A DNA stretch of 64,000 bases from Alcanivorax sp. S71-1-4. GTDB lineage: Bacteria; Pseudomonadota; Gammaproteobacteria; Pseudomonadales; Alcanivoracaceae. Each line of letters opens with the position of its first letter. Within the stretch, counting starts at the first letter, position 1. Below the pieces are notes generated by a model. That model saw only the letters and a program-made list of their open reading frames with translations, searched no databases and was not told where the DNA came from. Location of the stretch: contig NZ_AQOR01000004.1 in assembly GCF_009846755.1 (NCBI RefSeq), positions 1 through 64,000 on the forward strand. The letters are read 5' to 3'. A program made the translations under genes and the position numbers. This document shows, piece by piece, positions 1-8,211 of this stretch.

Positions 1-18
1 GGCTCTACCCACCCTACG
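1..18. repeat. Fragment of a dispersed palindromic repeat end
   Basis: The first 18 bases read GGCTCTACCCACCCTACG. They differ by one base from the outer end of the 222-bp repeat at 11463-11684 and also match the element at 25893. The rest of this copy lies outside the window, so whether it is a whole element or a solo end cannot be told. Confidence 0.5.
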
Positions 19-21
19 CGC

Positions 22-81
22 AAAAAAGCGCAGGCCGGATCCGCCCCGCAGGGGGCGGTTGCGGCACGAATCCGGCCTGCG
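22..81 (-). terminator. Intrinsic terminator of the OmpA-family lipoprotein gene
   Basis: A 12-bp perfect inverted repeat (CGCAGGCCGGAT at 29-40 and its complement at 70-81) encloses a second GC-rich hairpin. Read on the minus strand, the stem is followed by GC and then six T residues (complement of 22-27). It lies 20 nt beyond the stop codon of the gene ending at 101, as expected for a Rho-independent terminator. Confidence 0.8.
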
Positions 82-100
82 ATTACCGGCGTCTTAATTA

Positions 101-859
101 TTACTGCGAAATAATAATTTCCACGCGACGGTTCTGCTGACGGCCCGCTGCGGTGCTGTTGTCCGCAATCGGGTAGTCTTTGCTTTTGCCGACAGCAGTG
201 ATGCGTGCACCACTGATGCCCTGACCCACGACATAGTTTTTCACCGAATCAGCCCGTTCCTGTGACAGACGGCGGTTGATCGCGTCGCTGCCGGTGCTGT
301 CAGTGTGGCCTTCCACCTGTACGGTGCGTTCCGGATACTGCTGCATGAACTGCGCCAGTTTATCCAGGTTGTTGCGTGCACCGGGCTTCAGGTCGGCTTT
401 GCCGGTTTCGAACAGCACGTCGCCCAGCGTCACGACCATGCCGCGATCCGTCTGCTTGGCGTTGAGCTCTTCGCGCAGCATCTGTGCTTCGCGGGTGCGT
501 GCATCGAGAATGACGCGGTTGCGTTCCTCGCCCAGTTTTTTCACTTCATCTTCGGCCAGGCGTCGCTCGGCTTCGGCACGGGCCAGTTCGATACGGTTAT
601 TGGCCATGTAGAGCAAATGATCAATGTCGGCCTTGTCCGCTTTGCTTTCTACGGCGCCTTCCGCCGTGGTGACGGCGCGTTCGGCCTGCACGATGGCCAC
701 CGGGGCGCGTGAACTCAGTTGCGGGTCATTCTGCAACGCAGAGAGACGGTCACGGGTGGCGTCCAGTTCCGGGTTGCTTTCCGGTGTCGAGGCGCAGCCG
801 GTGATGGCGACCGTGCCCACCATCAATGCAGTCAGTGCAGTTTTCTTTATGCTCATCAT
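101..859 (-). CDS. OmpA-family lipoprotein with DUF4398-like N-terminal region
   Basis: This is a 252-residue predicted outer-membrane lipoprotein. A signal peptide ends in a lipobox (ITGC, Cys22). A charged, probably helical DUF4398-like segment follows (about residues 30-125). The C-terminal OmpA peptidoglycan-binding domain (about 145-250) carries the usual motifs: LFETGKADL, VEGHTDSTG, RRLSQERA and a final QQNRRVEI. The family anchors the outer membrane to peptidoglycan non-covalently. AGGAGG at 869-874 lies 9 nt before the start at 859; a second ATG at 856 is possible. It follows a second DUF4398 lipoprotein gene with only 2 nt between them, so the two are probably co-transcribed and may act together. 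Domain calls are by motif; the specific role is inference. Confidence 0.9.
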   Translation of the reverse strand: MMSIKKTALTALMVGTVAITGCASTPESNPELDATRDRLSALQNDPQLSSRAPVAIVQAERAVTTAEGAVESKADKADIDHLLYMANNRIELARAEAERRLAEDEVKKLGEERNRVILDARTREAQMLREELNAKQTDRGMVVTLGDVLFETGKADLKPGARNNLDKLAQFMQQYPERTVQVEGHTDSTGSDAINRRLSQERADSVKNYVVGQGISGARITAVGKSKDYPIADNSTAAGRQQNRRVEIIISQ

Positions 860-861
860 GA

Positions 862-1239
862 TCAGCGGCCTCCTGCCCCATGGCGGATTTCATCCTGCAG
901 CGTCTGGATGCTCTTTTGCATTTCCTCGGCTGCCTGTTTGGCTTTGCCCGTTTCGGCCTTGGCGATGGCCAGCTCGGCATCCGCACGTGATTCAGCCGCC
1001 AGTCTTGCCGCGCGTTCGTTGTCGTTGTCTTGCATGGCTTTTTGCGCGGCGGCGAGTTTTTCCCGGGCGCGGGTCAGGTCAACCTGGCCTTGCAGTGGGA
1101 TATCGGTGCTCTGGGCACGGGATATGGCAAGCTCCGCAGCCTGGACCTGTTCTGTGGGGGCCGGCGCACTGGCACAGGCGGCCAGCAGCAGGGCTGCAGC
1201 CGACACGGTGGCAAAGCGCGCACATCTCACGTTCCTCAT
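862..1239 (-). CDS. DUF4398-domain lipoprotein
   Basis: This is a predicted lipoprotein of 125 residues with a signal peptide ending in LLAAC. An almost entirely helical, Ala/Glu/Lys-rich body follows, containing repeated ARxKLxxAxxA-like stretches typical of DUF4398. I chose the ATG at 1239 because AGGAGA (1245-1250) sits 5 nt upstream. An in-frame ATG lies at 1245, and the open frame extends to 1344 without a ribosome site or signal peptide. The stop codon is 2 nt before the start of the OmpA-family gene, which carries a related N-terminal segment, so the pair looks like a duplication in which one copy gained an OmpA domain. The cellular role is unknown. Confidence 0.85.
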   Translation of the reverse strand: MRNVRCARFATVSAAALLLAACASAPAPTEQVQAAELAISRAQSTDIPLQGQVDLTRAREKLAAAQKAMQDNDNERAARLAAESRADAELAIAKAETGKAKQAAEEMQKSIQTLQDEIRHGAGGR

Positions 1240-1344
1240 GGACATCTCCTTGTGTGCAGGTTTTGACGTAAAACAACACCGGGACAAGCAGTTTGCCGGC
1301 GTCAAATCAGGCGGCGGGGTCCAACCCGCCGTGACCTGTTGCAT

Positions 1345-2041
1345 GCTGACCCGTGCCGTTGGCGCTACCCGGCGGCCTTCTGCCGGGGAGGGGGGCTGCG
1401 CTGAACCGACGAATCAGGGCCTGTGTTCCGGTGTGTGTGACGCGCCGAAACATCAGGACACAAATTCATCCTAAGCGATGGGTTGTACTGTAAACAGGTG
1501 CGCGCGGTTTATTTTACATGTTGCCGAATTATTAAATTTTCAGTGTTTTGAAGTAAAAAATTTGGGCTGTAAGTAATTCGTCCGCCGCGTGCAACATGTC
1601 CGTTCCCGACACACAATCCATGACCGCTCTGCAGAATGATTCACCGCACAGTGCGTCCGGCGATATCGTTCTTACGTGAAAGGATAAAAACAAAGGGCAC
1701 GATATTTTTTCCGTCGGGCTATTCCGAACCGAAAAAGGGCAGGGTTTCCGGTTGTTTTGTACAGGTAACGTTATGTGGTTTTTACATTGACGAACCGTGT
1801 TCACGAAAATTCTGCCGGACAAGCGGGTGGTGGCCCTGGTAACCGGGCGTCATACAGGACGGTCGTGCCGGGCTGTCAGGCCGTTCTGCAGGCGGCCCGG
1901 CAGAGGACGGGATGGCCCGCTGCTGGTACGCTATGCCCACTGGTGTGGGGGTTGCGTCCGTGCGATCGGACACGGCACGCAAGATCGGGGCGTTTTTCAG
2001 AAGCGCCCTGGACAAGAACAAGCGGATGACGGTAACAGACC
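1345..2041. other. Intergenic region without a supported gene
   Basis: About 700 nt lie between the divergent lipoprotein operon and the gene at 2042. The part from about 1480 to 1760 is clearly richer in A+T than its surroundings and probably holds the promoters of both flanking units, but no convincing -35/-10 pair stands out. Short open frames here have no ribosome sites and no protein-like composition. I see no RNA gene or repeat. Confidence 0.5.
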
Positions 2042-2599
2042 ATGAGCGACAAGCGTTTCCATATCATCTTTCAGGGTCGCATAGATCAGGGTGCTTCCCC
2101 CGAGGCGGTGCGGGAAAACCTGGGCCGGCTGTTCCGCATGGACGCGGCCCGCGTGGAGGCCCTGTTCAGCGGCCAGCGTGTGGTCATCAAGCGCGACGCC
2201 GATCAGGCAACCATGATGAAGTTTCGCGCGGCGATGAAGCAGGCCGGTGCGCTGTGCGAGGTGGAGGAAGTGGGCGTACCCGAGCCGCCGGTGCCGGCGC
2301 AGGCTGCCGTGGCGTCAGGGGCTGCGGCGCCACCGCGCGGTGGCGACCTGGTGACGGTGGGCACGCTCCGCACGGGGGGCACCGGGTTCAGTGGGCCGTT
2401 CGATGTGGCGGAGGCAGGCAGCGTGTTATCCAGCGGTACCGCCGCACCCCCTGCGGCGGCGCCGGATATCAGCCACCTGAGCATGGCGCCCGCCGGCACT
2501 GACCTGGAAGAGTTGCCGCGCGCGGCGGCAGTGCCTGTGCCGGACCTCAGTCATCTGTCGGTGGCACCGGCCGGGGCTGATCTGTCAGGGAATGACTGA
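2042..2599 (+). CDS. Uncharacterised protein with two C-terminal PD(I/L)SHLS repeats
   Basis: This 185-residue protein has two parts. Residues 1 to about 75 form a compact charged domain (RFHIIFQGRID, RVEALFSGQRVVIKRD, FRAAMKQAGALCEV). Similar N-terminal domains occur in Pseudomonas-type proteins, sometimes fused to RDD or GYF-like membrane parts. The remainder is low-complexity Ala/Pro/Gly sequence that ends in two near-identical repeats, PDISHLSMAPAGTDLEEL and PDLSHLSVAPAGADL. No signal peptide or membrane segment is present, so it is probably cytoplasmic. No strong ribosome site is seen before 2042, but codon usage and the conserved-looking first domain support translation. Function unknown. 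Confidence 0.75.
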   Translation: MSDKRFHIIFQGRIDQGASPEAVRENLGRLFRMDAARVEALFSGQRVVIKRDADQATMMKFRAAMKQAGALCEVEEVGVPEPPVPAQAAVASGAAAPPRGGDLVTVGTLRTGGTGFSGPFDVAEAGSVLSSGTAAPPAAAPDISHLSMAPAGTDLEELPRAAAVPVPDLSHLSVAPAGADLSGND

Positions 2600-2627
2600 T
2601 CCTCCTTAACGGCCTTTCAACAGCCCA

Positions 2628-3185
2628 TCAACTGTCGTCGCGTTCGTCCGGTGCGTCCGGCGCGTGAAAATGCAGGAACAGTTCTTCCAGCAGCTCCGGC
2701 AGGCCCAGCGCCATCTGCCGGACCAGCTTGCTGTCCTGCCACAGCGCGTCCAGATCGGGGTCTTCGTCCAGCCCGGCGATCAGCACGAAAGGCAGCAGCA
2801 GGTTGGCCATCTGCTCTTCATCGATCTCGTACCAGGCTTCCTCCTGCATGAAGACACCGGCCATGAAGCCGGCGCACCAGCTAGCCAGATCGTTGCCTTC
2901 GTCGTCGGCATAGGGATCAAGCCGGCAGGGGAGCTGGATACGTTCACCCGCACCCAGGGTCGCGGCGACTCGATCGCGCAGGCTGGCCAGCGCGGCGGCC
3001 ACGGCGGGTGGAATCGGGGCCTCACCGGCATGGCAGACCTGCTGCCACTGGTCCGGCAGTTGCGGGCCGACGGCGGCGGCACACAGCAGGCCATGGATTT
3101 CCACCCAGGTCAGCGCGTCCTCGCCGGCCTCGCGGATGAAGTCGTCGATCTGTTTGCGCAGGGCGGGGTTGTCGAGGCTGTCCAT
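2628..3185 (-). CDS. UPF0149 (YgfB/YecA-like) family protein
   Basis: This 185-residue acidic helical protein matches the UPF0149 family. It has an early LxWVEIHGLLCAAAVGP segment, a central WCAGFMAGVF motif and an acidic DEEQMANLLLPFVLIAGLDEDPD stretch. YgfB-type proteins are small cytoplasmic proteins of poorly known role; in Pseudomonas one family member affects transcription linked to beta-lactam resistance. It is probably a single-gene unit, since 66 nt separate it from the next gene on the same strand. Family assignment is by motif; no specific function is claimed. Confidence 0.85.
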   Translation of the reverse strand: MDSLDNPALRKQIDDFIREAGEDALTWVEIHGLLCAAAVGPQLPDQWQQVCHAGEAPIPPAVAAALASLRDRVAATLGAGERIQLPCRLDPYADDEGNDLASWCAGFMAGVFMQEEAWYEIDEEQMANLLLPFVLIAGLDEDPDLDALWQDSKLVRQMALGLPELLEELFLHFHAPDAPDERDDS

Positions 3186-3251
3186 GAGTGTGTCCTGGTC
3201 GGCGGGAGAAAAAGAAGGTGAGTTGCCGGCGAGTATAACCGCGCGGGGACG

Positions 3252-4346
3252 TCAGTCCACCGCCACCAGCTGGTTGCGGCCATTATGTTTGGCACGGTAA
3301 AGGGCTTCGTCGGCGCGGTGGATCAGCGTGTCGGCGGTATCATTCTGATGCCAGCTTGCCACGCCAGCGGAAAGGGTCACGCTGAACGCCGGTGGGCCGT
3401 TGAAGCGGTGCCGGGAGAGTGCCTGGCGCAGGCGTTCGAGTACCTGACGGATATCCTCGGCCTCGCCATCGGTAAACAGCACGACGAATTCCTCGCCGCC
3501 GTAGCGTGCCAGCAGGTCTGAACGGCGCAATGCCTGGCGCGCGGTCTCGGCGAAGGTGCGCAGCACCTGGTCACCGGCCTGGTGGCCATGGCTGTCATTG
3601 ATCTGCTTGAAATGATCCAGATCGATCAGCGCCAGATGCAGCGGGCGGCCGCTGCGTTCGGCGCGGGCGATTTCCTCGTCGATGCGCTCCATGAAATGAC
3701 GCCGGTTGAACAGCCCGGTCAGCGCGTCGCGGATGGCCACGTCTTCCAGGCGCGCCATGGCGTCCTGCAACTGCACGTTGATCTGCTCCAGGTGGCGCTG
3801 CTGGGCGCGCAGCGAGGCGCGTTGCTGCTGGTTGCGCTGTTGCAGGTTGCGAATGTGGCCGCCGACGTACACGAACCACAACAGCCCCAGCAACAGGATG
3901 CTGGTATGCCCGAACGAGATGCTGAGGATCTTGGTCGCCGGGGCCTGCTGCCATTCCCAGGCTTCCAGCCCGCAGAAACACAGCAGCACAAAACCCGACA
4001 TCAGGATCATGCGTTGCCGGCTGAGCGCGAACACACCGAAAGTCATGGCCATGAAATAGATGGCGATCATGGCGCCGCGCAGTTCGCGCGAGTAGTGCAG
4101 CAGGGCGGTGATCAGGATAATCCCCACCATCATCTGCGGAACGGTCAGGCTGGGGTCGGTCCAGCGCTCTGAGCGGCCACTGCGGATGATCAGGAAGAAC
4201 ACCAGATTGGCAGCCAGTGTCGCACCGAACAGCAGCCAGTGCGGGGTGTCGGGCTCGAAATAGCCGATCCGGATGCCGAGCAGCGTGGCGGCCCACACCA
4301 TGAGATAGGAGTACACCGCCATCCGCTGGCGCCGTAGACGCAACAC
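3252..4346 (-). CDS. Membrane-bound diguanylate cyclase (GGEEF)
   Basis: This 364-residue protein makes the second messenger cyclic di-GMP from two GTP. About five or six hydrophobic segments fill residues 10-165 and act as an unknown membrane sensor. A Gln/Arg-rich coiled-coil linker (about 165-200) follows, then a GGDEF domain. The active-site motif is GGEEF. An RRSD sequence five residues upstream matches the RxxD inhibitory I-site, so product feedback inhibition is likely. The annotated start is a GTG; an in-frame ATG at 4322 is an alternative, and neither has a strong ribosome site. There is no EAL domain. Confidence 0.9.
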   Translation of the reverse strand: MLRLRRQRMAVYSYLMVWAATLLGIRIGYFEPDTPHWLLFGATLAANLVFFLIIRSGRSERWTDPSLTVPQMMVGIILITALLHYSRELRGAMIAIYFMAMTFGVFALSRQRMILMSGFVLLCFCGLEAWEWQQAPATKILSISFGHTSILLLGLLWFVYVGGHIRNLQQRNQQQRASLRAQQRHLEQINVQLQDAMARLEDVAIRDALTGLFNRRHFMERIDEEIARAERSGRPLHLALIDLDHFKQINDSHGHQAGDQVLRTFAETARQALRRSDLLARYGGEEFVVLFTDGEAEDIRQVLERLRQALSRHRFNGPPAFSVTLSAGVASWHQNDTADTLIHRADEALYRAKHNGRNQLVAVD

Positions 4347-4757
4347 TCTGCGCTGGTGGTGGATGGTTGTCAGCGGAAACTCTCCCGTGTTTCTACCAGG
4401 CTCTTGTGCCGTGCGTCATCCTGCCGCATCGGGTCGGGTGCGTTTGGCCTGTCGTGTGTGTGCTGCTTCACAGTTTGCCCCTCACGCATAAGGTGCCTTC
4501 ATTCGGTGGCGTGGTGCAATCCGTTTTCCGACCAGCCGGCTGAGCGGTCGCAGACGGGCGCGGCCGTCATGGTTCATGGCATAACGATATCATGGCACAG
4601 GCGGCGCACGGCGTGTATCCGCCGGACGTGGCAAGCATGCTTCGGAGGTGGTCGCAATGGCCATTTTGATCAGCCGGGCCGGGGGGATTGGCGGTTTCGG
4701 CGACTTGTGGGTCACAGAAGCGCTGTGTCAGCATGCTGTCTCTCAAACAAGCGTTTG
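4347..4757. other. Intergenic region without a supported gene
   Basis: About 410 nt lie between the divergent cyclase gene and the palindromic repeat that precedes the acyl-CoA dehydrogenases. An open frame covers 4356-4769, but it lacks a ribosome site and its Cys/Arg-rich translation resembles random sequence. I see nothing else here. Confidence 0.5.
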
Positions 4758-4919
4758 AGGAACCTCTGAATAACTCCCCGGTGGTTCTGGCTTTCCGGGC
4801 GGTGTCTGATCAAGGCGCGGCTTCGAAGGCATAGCGGGCTACGTCGAGAAGGCGCTTTGCTCCGCAGGCGCCGCCCGGAAAGCCCCGCAGAACCACCGGG
4901 GAGTTATTCAGAGGTTCCT
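4758..4919. repeat. 162-bp MITE-like palindromic element
   Basis: The two ends form a long inverted repeat: AGGAACCTCTGAATAACTCC begins at 4758 and its exact complement ends at 4919. Pairing continues through CCGGTGGTTCTG on both arms, then, after a 4-nt offset, through CTTTCCGGGCGG. The centre contains further short palindromes. It encodes no protein and sits just upstream of an operon, which fits a small non-autonomous transposable element. No clear target-site duplication was identified, so mobility is inferred from structure only. Confidence 0.75.
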
Positions 4920-4966
4920 TAATTTGCCCAGAACAAGACGATCCAGGACCCGCAGGAGAGGTAGGC

Positions 4967-6064
4967 ATGAGCCAGGCATTACCCTTTGACCTGTCGCTGA
5001 CCGAGGAGCAGCGCATCACCCGGGAGAGCATGCGACGGTTTGCCGAGCAGCAGCTGCGCAGCATCGCCCGCCAGGCGGACGAAGCCGCGGCGACCCCGGA
5101 AGGTTTCCTAGAACGCACCATGGAGCTGGGGTTGGCACTGCTGCCGATACCCGAGGCGCTCGGCGGTGCCGGCATCGAACGCTCGCCCATGTCCAATGCG
5201 TTGAACGCGGAAGACCTGGGCGGCGGTGACATTTCTCTGGCCCTGGCCGCGCTGGCGCCCCAGGCCTTCATCAACGCGGTGCTGGATTTCGGTGACGCCG
5301 CGCAGCAGGAAGCGTTTCTGCCCCGTCTGGCGCAGGAGCACTTCGTGCCCGCGACCATTGCGCTGATGGAAGGCCGGGCCACGTTCGAGCCTTCTGAACT
5401 GAACACGACCGCCCGCGCGGACGGAGACGGTTATCGGCTCAACGGCGAGAAACGGCTGGTCATCCTGGGCAACAGTGCCGAGCTGATGCTGGTCGTTGCG
5501 GCGCTGGAGGGTGTGCCGGCGGCCTTTGTGGTCGAGCGCGACAGCCCGGGCGTGAGCAGCCAGGCGCAGGAATATATGGGGCTGCGTGCGGTGGATACCG
5601 CCACCGTCACTTTCAGTGATGTGCAGGTTCCGGCGGCCAACCGGCTGGTCAACTTTGACCTGCAACGGCTGGTGGACCTGTCGCGCATCGGTATCGCGGC
5701 ACTGGCCGTGGGCTGCTGTCAGGCAGTGGTGGATTACTGCATACCGTACGTGAAAGAACGCAAGGCGTTTGGTGAGCCGATTGCCTGGCGCCAGTCCGTG
5801 GCGTTCATGATGGCGGATATGGCGATTGAGCTGGAAGGCATGCGGCTGCTGGTGTGGCGTGCAGCCAGTCGCGCAGAACAGGGCCTGCCGTTTCATCGGG
5901 AAGCCTATCTGGCCCGCGTGGCCTGTGCAGAGCGTGCCATGCAGATTGGCACTAACGGTGTGCAGCTGTTCGGCGGCGCCGGGTTTATCCGCGATTACCC
6001 GCTTGAAATGTGGTATCGCAACCTGCGCGCCATCGGCGTGCTCGAAGGCGCGGCAATGGTGTAA
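4967..6064 (+). CDS. Acyl-CoA dehydrogenase family protein (first of a pair)
   Basis: This 365-residue FAD-dependent flavoprotein probably oxidises an acyl-CoA to the 2-enoyl-CoA. The three acyl-CoA dehydrogenase domains are seen in order: the N-terminal helices, the middle beta domain with a (diverged) PATIALMEG region, and the C-terminal helices with KERKAFGEPIAWRQ and QLFGGAGFIRDYPLEMWYR. The protein stops at VLEGAAMV, almost immediately after the position of the usual catalytic Glu (EG), so it lacks the last helix of typical 380-400 residue members. GGAGAGG lies just before the ATG. It is 12 nt upstream of a second, full-length dehydrogenase, so the two are probably one operon and may form a heteromer. 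Substrate unknown. Confidence 0.85.
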   Translation: MSQALPFDLSLTEEQRITRESMRRFAEQQLRSIARQADEAAATPEGFLERTMELGLALLPIPEALGGAGIERSPMSNALNAEDLGGGDISLALAALAPQAFINAVLDFGDAAQQEAFLPRLAQEHFVPATIALMEGRATFEPSELNTTARADGDGYRLNGEKRLVILGNSAELMLVVAALEGVPAAFVVERDSPGVSSQAQEYMGLRAVDTATVTFSDVQVPAANRLVNFDLQRLVDLSRIGIAALAVGCCQAVVDYCIPYVKERKAFGEPIAWRQSVAFMMADMAIELEGMRLLVWRAASRAEQGLPFHREAYLARVACAERAMQIGTNGVQLFGGAGFIRDYPLEMWYRNLRAIGVLEGAAMV

Positions 6065-6076
6065 GGAGAAACGACG

Positions 6077-7282
6077 ATGATTAATTTCGAACTGCCAGAG
6101 AAACTCCTGAACCTGCAGACAATGAGCCACCAGGTGGCTGCGGGTGTGTTCCGCCCGATCTCGCGCAAGTACGACAGGATCGAACACGGCCCGACGCCGG
6201 AAGAACTGAAACCACTGGCCCAGATGCGTGCCGCCATGCGCGAAGGCGGCGACAAAAGCAAGGTGGCCGCCGAGGCCGCCAGCGGCAGCCGTAACGGCGC
6301 CAACCTGTCCGGCATCGTGGCTGGCGAGGAACTGTGCTGGGGTGACGTAGGCCTGCTGCTGTCGATTCCCGGCTCCGGGTTGGGCAATGCCGCGATCCTG
6401 GCCGTGGGCACGCCGGAGCAGAAAGAGAAATTCGGCAAGCTGTATTGCGCCATGGCGATCACCGAGCCGGGCGCCGGCTCGGATTCGGCGGCGGTCTCCA
6501 CCACGGCGGTACTGGACGGCGATGAGTGGGTGCTCAATGGCGAGAAAATCTACTGCACCGCCGGGCAGCGTGGTGACGCCATTGTTGTCTGGGCGACGCT
6601 GGACAAATCGAAAGGCAAGGCGGCGATCAAGTCGTTCATCGTGCCCCAGGGCGCGCCCGGCCTGTCGCTGGTGCGCGTGGAAGAGAAGATGGGCCTGCGC
6701 ATTTCCGATACCGCCGCGCTGTCGCTGAACAACTGCCGCATTCCAAAGGAAAACATTCTCGGTTCGCCGGAAGTGGCCGATACCGAGGCGGCACGCAAGA
6801 AGGCCTTCGGCGGCGTGATGCAGACCTTCGACAGCACGCGCCCGGCGGTAGCAGCGATGGCACTGGGCCTGGCCCGCGCGGCACTGGAAATCACCCGCGA
6901 GTTGCTGGAGAAGGAAGGCGTCAAGGCGGATTACAGCAAAACGCTGTACAACAGCACGGCCGTTGAAGCCGAGCTGTATCGCATGGAGGCTGACCTGGAA
7001 GCCGCGCGCCTGATGACCTACAAGGCCGCCTGGATGGCAGACAATGGCCAGGCCAACTCGAAAGAGGCGTCCATGTGCAAGGCGAAAGCCGGCCGCATGG
7101 GCAACACCGTCACGCTCAAGTGCGTGGAGCTGTGCGGTGAGCTGGGCTACAGCGAGAACCTGTTGCTGGAGAAGTTTGCCCGTGACTCGAAAATCATCGA
7201 CATCTTCGAGGGCACGCAGCAGATCCAGCAACTGATCGTGGCGCGCCACCTGCTCGGCTTGTCCTCCCGCGAACTGAAGTAA
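6077..7282 (+). CDS. Acyl-CoA dehydrogenase (second of a pair)
   Basis: This 401-residue acyl-CoA dehydrogenase has the typical length. It shows the FAD/substrate signature AITEPGAGSDSAAVSTTA (about residues 130-147), the helix motif KAGRMGN, and a C-terminal KIIDIFEGTQQIQQLIVARH with the catalytic Glu in FEGT. It probably carries out the first step of beta-oxidation or a related desaturation, passing electrons to ETF. Start: ATG at 6077 preceded by AAGGAGAAA. It is co-transcribed with the upstream dehydrogenase. The N-terminal region is unlike short-chain enzymes, but the sequence alone does not give chain-length preference. Confidence 0.92.
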   Translation: MINFELPEKLLNLQTMSHQVAAGVFRPISRKYDRIEHGPTPEELKPLAQMRAAMREGGDKSKVAAEAASGSRNGANLSGIVAGEELCWGDVGLLLSIPGSGLGNAAILAVGTPEQKEKFGKLYCAMAITEPGAGSDSAAVSTTAVLDGDEWVLNGEKIYCTAGQRGDAIVVWATLDKSKGKAAIKSFIVPQGAPGLSLVRVEEKMGLRISDTAALSLNNCRIPKENILGSPEVADTEAARKKAFGGVMQTFDSTRPAVAAMALGLARAALEITRELLEKEGVKADYSKTLYNSTAVEAELYRMEADLEAARLMTYKAAWMADNGQANSKEASMCKAKAGRMGNTVTLKCVELCGELGYSENLLLEKFARDSKIIDIFEGTQQIQQLIVARHLLGLSSRELK

Positions 7283-7380
7283 TGCCCGCCCGACACGGCG
7301 GCCTCTGGCCGCCGCTGTCTTCCCTGCCTGCGCTGTCTCGTCTATGTTGACCGGGGTTGTTTTCCCGAGGGGCAGATGTC

Positions 7381-8184
7381 ATGAGCAATGAACACGTTTT
7401 TTCCGGCAAGACGGTCTGGATCACCGGTGCCTCCAGCGGCATTGGTGAAGGGCTGGCGCGGGCGTTCAGTCGCCAGGGCGCACGGGTAGTGCTGTCCGCG
7501 CGCCGGCGCGAGGAACTGGAGCGGGTGCGCGAGAGCCTGGACGCGCCAGACCGGCATATCACCGTGCCGCTGGACCTGGCCGACGGCGACAGCCTGCCGG
7601 CGGCGGTCGAGGGCGTGCTGGCCACCTGTGGCCGGGTGGATGTACTGGTCAACAACGGCGGCATCAGCCAGCGTTCGCGCATCGCCGACACCGACCTGTC
7701 GGTGGACCGCCGGGTGATGGAAGTGAATTTCTTCGGGGCCGTGGCGCTGACCAAGCTGCTGTTGCCGTCCATGCGGGCGGCCGGTGGCGGCTCGGTGGTG
7801 GTGGTATCGAGCCTGGTGGGTGAGTTGCCGACGCCGCTGCGTTCGGCCTATTGCGCCAGCAAGCATGCGCTGCATGGCTGGTTCGAGGCGCTCAGGGCGG
7901 AAGAATACGACAGTGGCATCCGTGTCCTGATGGTGATGCCGGGCTTTATCCGGACCAACGTCTCCATCAACGCGGTCACGGGGGACGGTTCCTCCCACGG
8001 CCGCATGGACGACTATCAGGCCGCCGGGCTGCCGGTGGAGGTCTGCGCCGGGCGGATCATCCGCGCCGTGCAGCGCGGCCGCGAGCAGGTTATCATTGGC
8101 GGCCGCGAAACGGCCGGGATCTACCTCAAACGCTGGTTCCCGTCGCTGTACCGCAAGGTGATCCGCCGTGTGAAGGTCACCTGA
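7381..8184 (+). CDS. Short-chain dehydrogenase/reductase (SDR)
   Basis: This 267-residue classical SDR oxidoreductase has the NAD(P) Rossmann motif TGASSGIG near the N-terminus, LVNNGG, a catalytic Ser in VVVVSS and YCASKHA supplying the Tyr and Lys. The C-terminal tail is basic (YLKRWFPSLYRKVIRRVK) and resembles the membrane-associating tails of DHRS7-type SDRs. ARRREEL after the second beta strand suggests NADP preference. The frame is open from 7357, but the ATG at 7381 gives the normal N-terminus. Gene context (acyl-CoA dehydrogenases upstream) suggests a lipid-related substrate; this is inference. Confidence 0.88.
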   Translation: MSNEHVFSGKTVWITGASSGIGEGLARAFSRQGARVVLSARRREELERVRESLDAPDRHITVPLDLADGDSLPAAVEGVLATCGRVDVLVNNGGISQRSRIADTDLSVDRRVMEVNFFGAVALTKLLLPSMRAAGGGSVVVVSSLVGELPTPLRSAYCASKHALHGWFEALRAEEYDSGIRVLMVMPGFIRTNVSINAVTGDGSSHGRMDDYQAAGLPVEVCAGRIIRAVQRGREQVIIGGRETAGIYLKRWFPSLYRKVIRRVKVT

Positions 8185-8211
8185 TCCCGTTCACCAGCCC
8201 GCAGATGTGCC

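Noticed and set aside
4356-4769. A 137-codon frame upstream of the acyl-CoA dehydrogenases
   Set aside because: No ribosome site; its translation is Cys/Arg-rich, and it runs into the palindromic element.
5108-7249. A 713-codon open frame antisense to the acyl-CoA dehydrogenases
   Set aside because: Its His/Gln/Arg-rich translation is the usual shadow of GC-rich codons; the sense strand carries clear enzyme motifs and ribosome sites.
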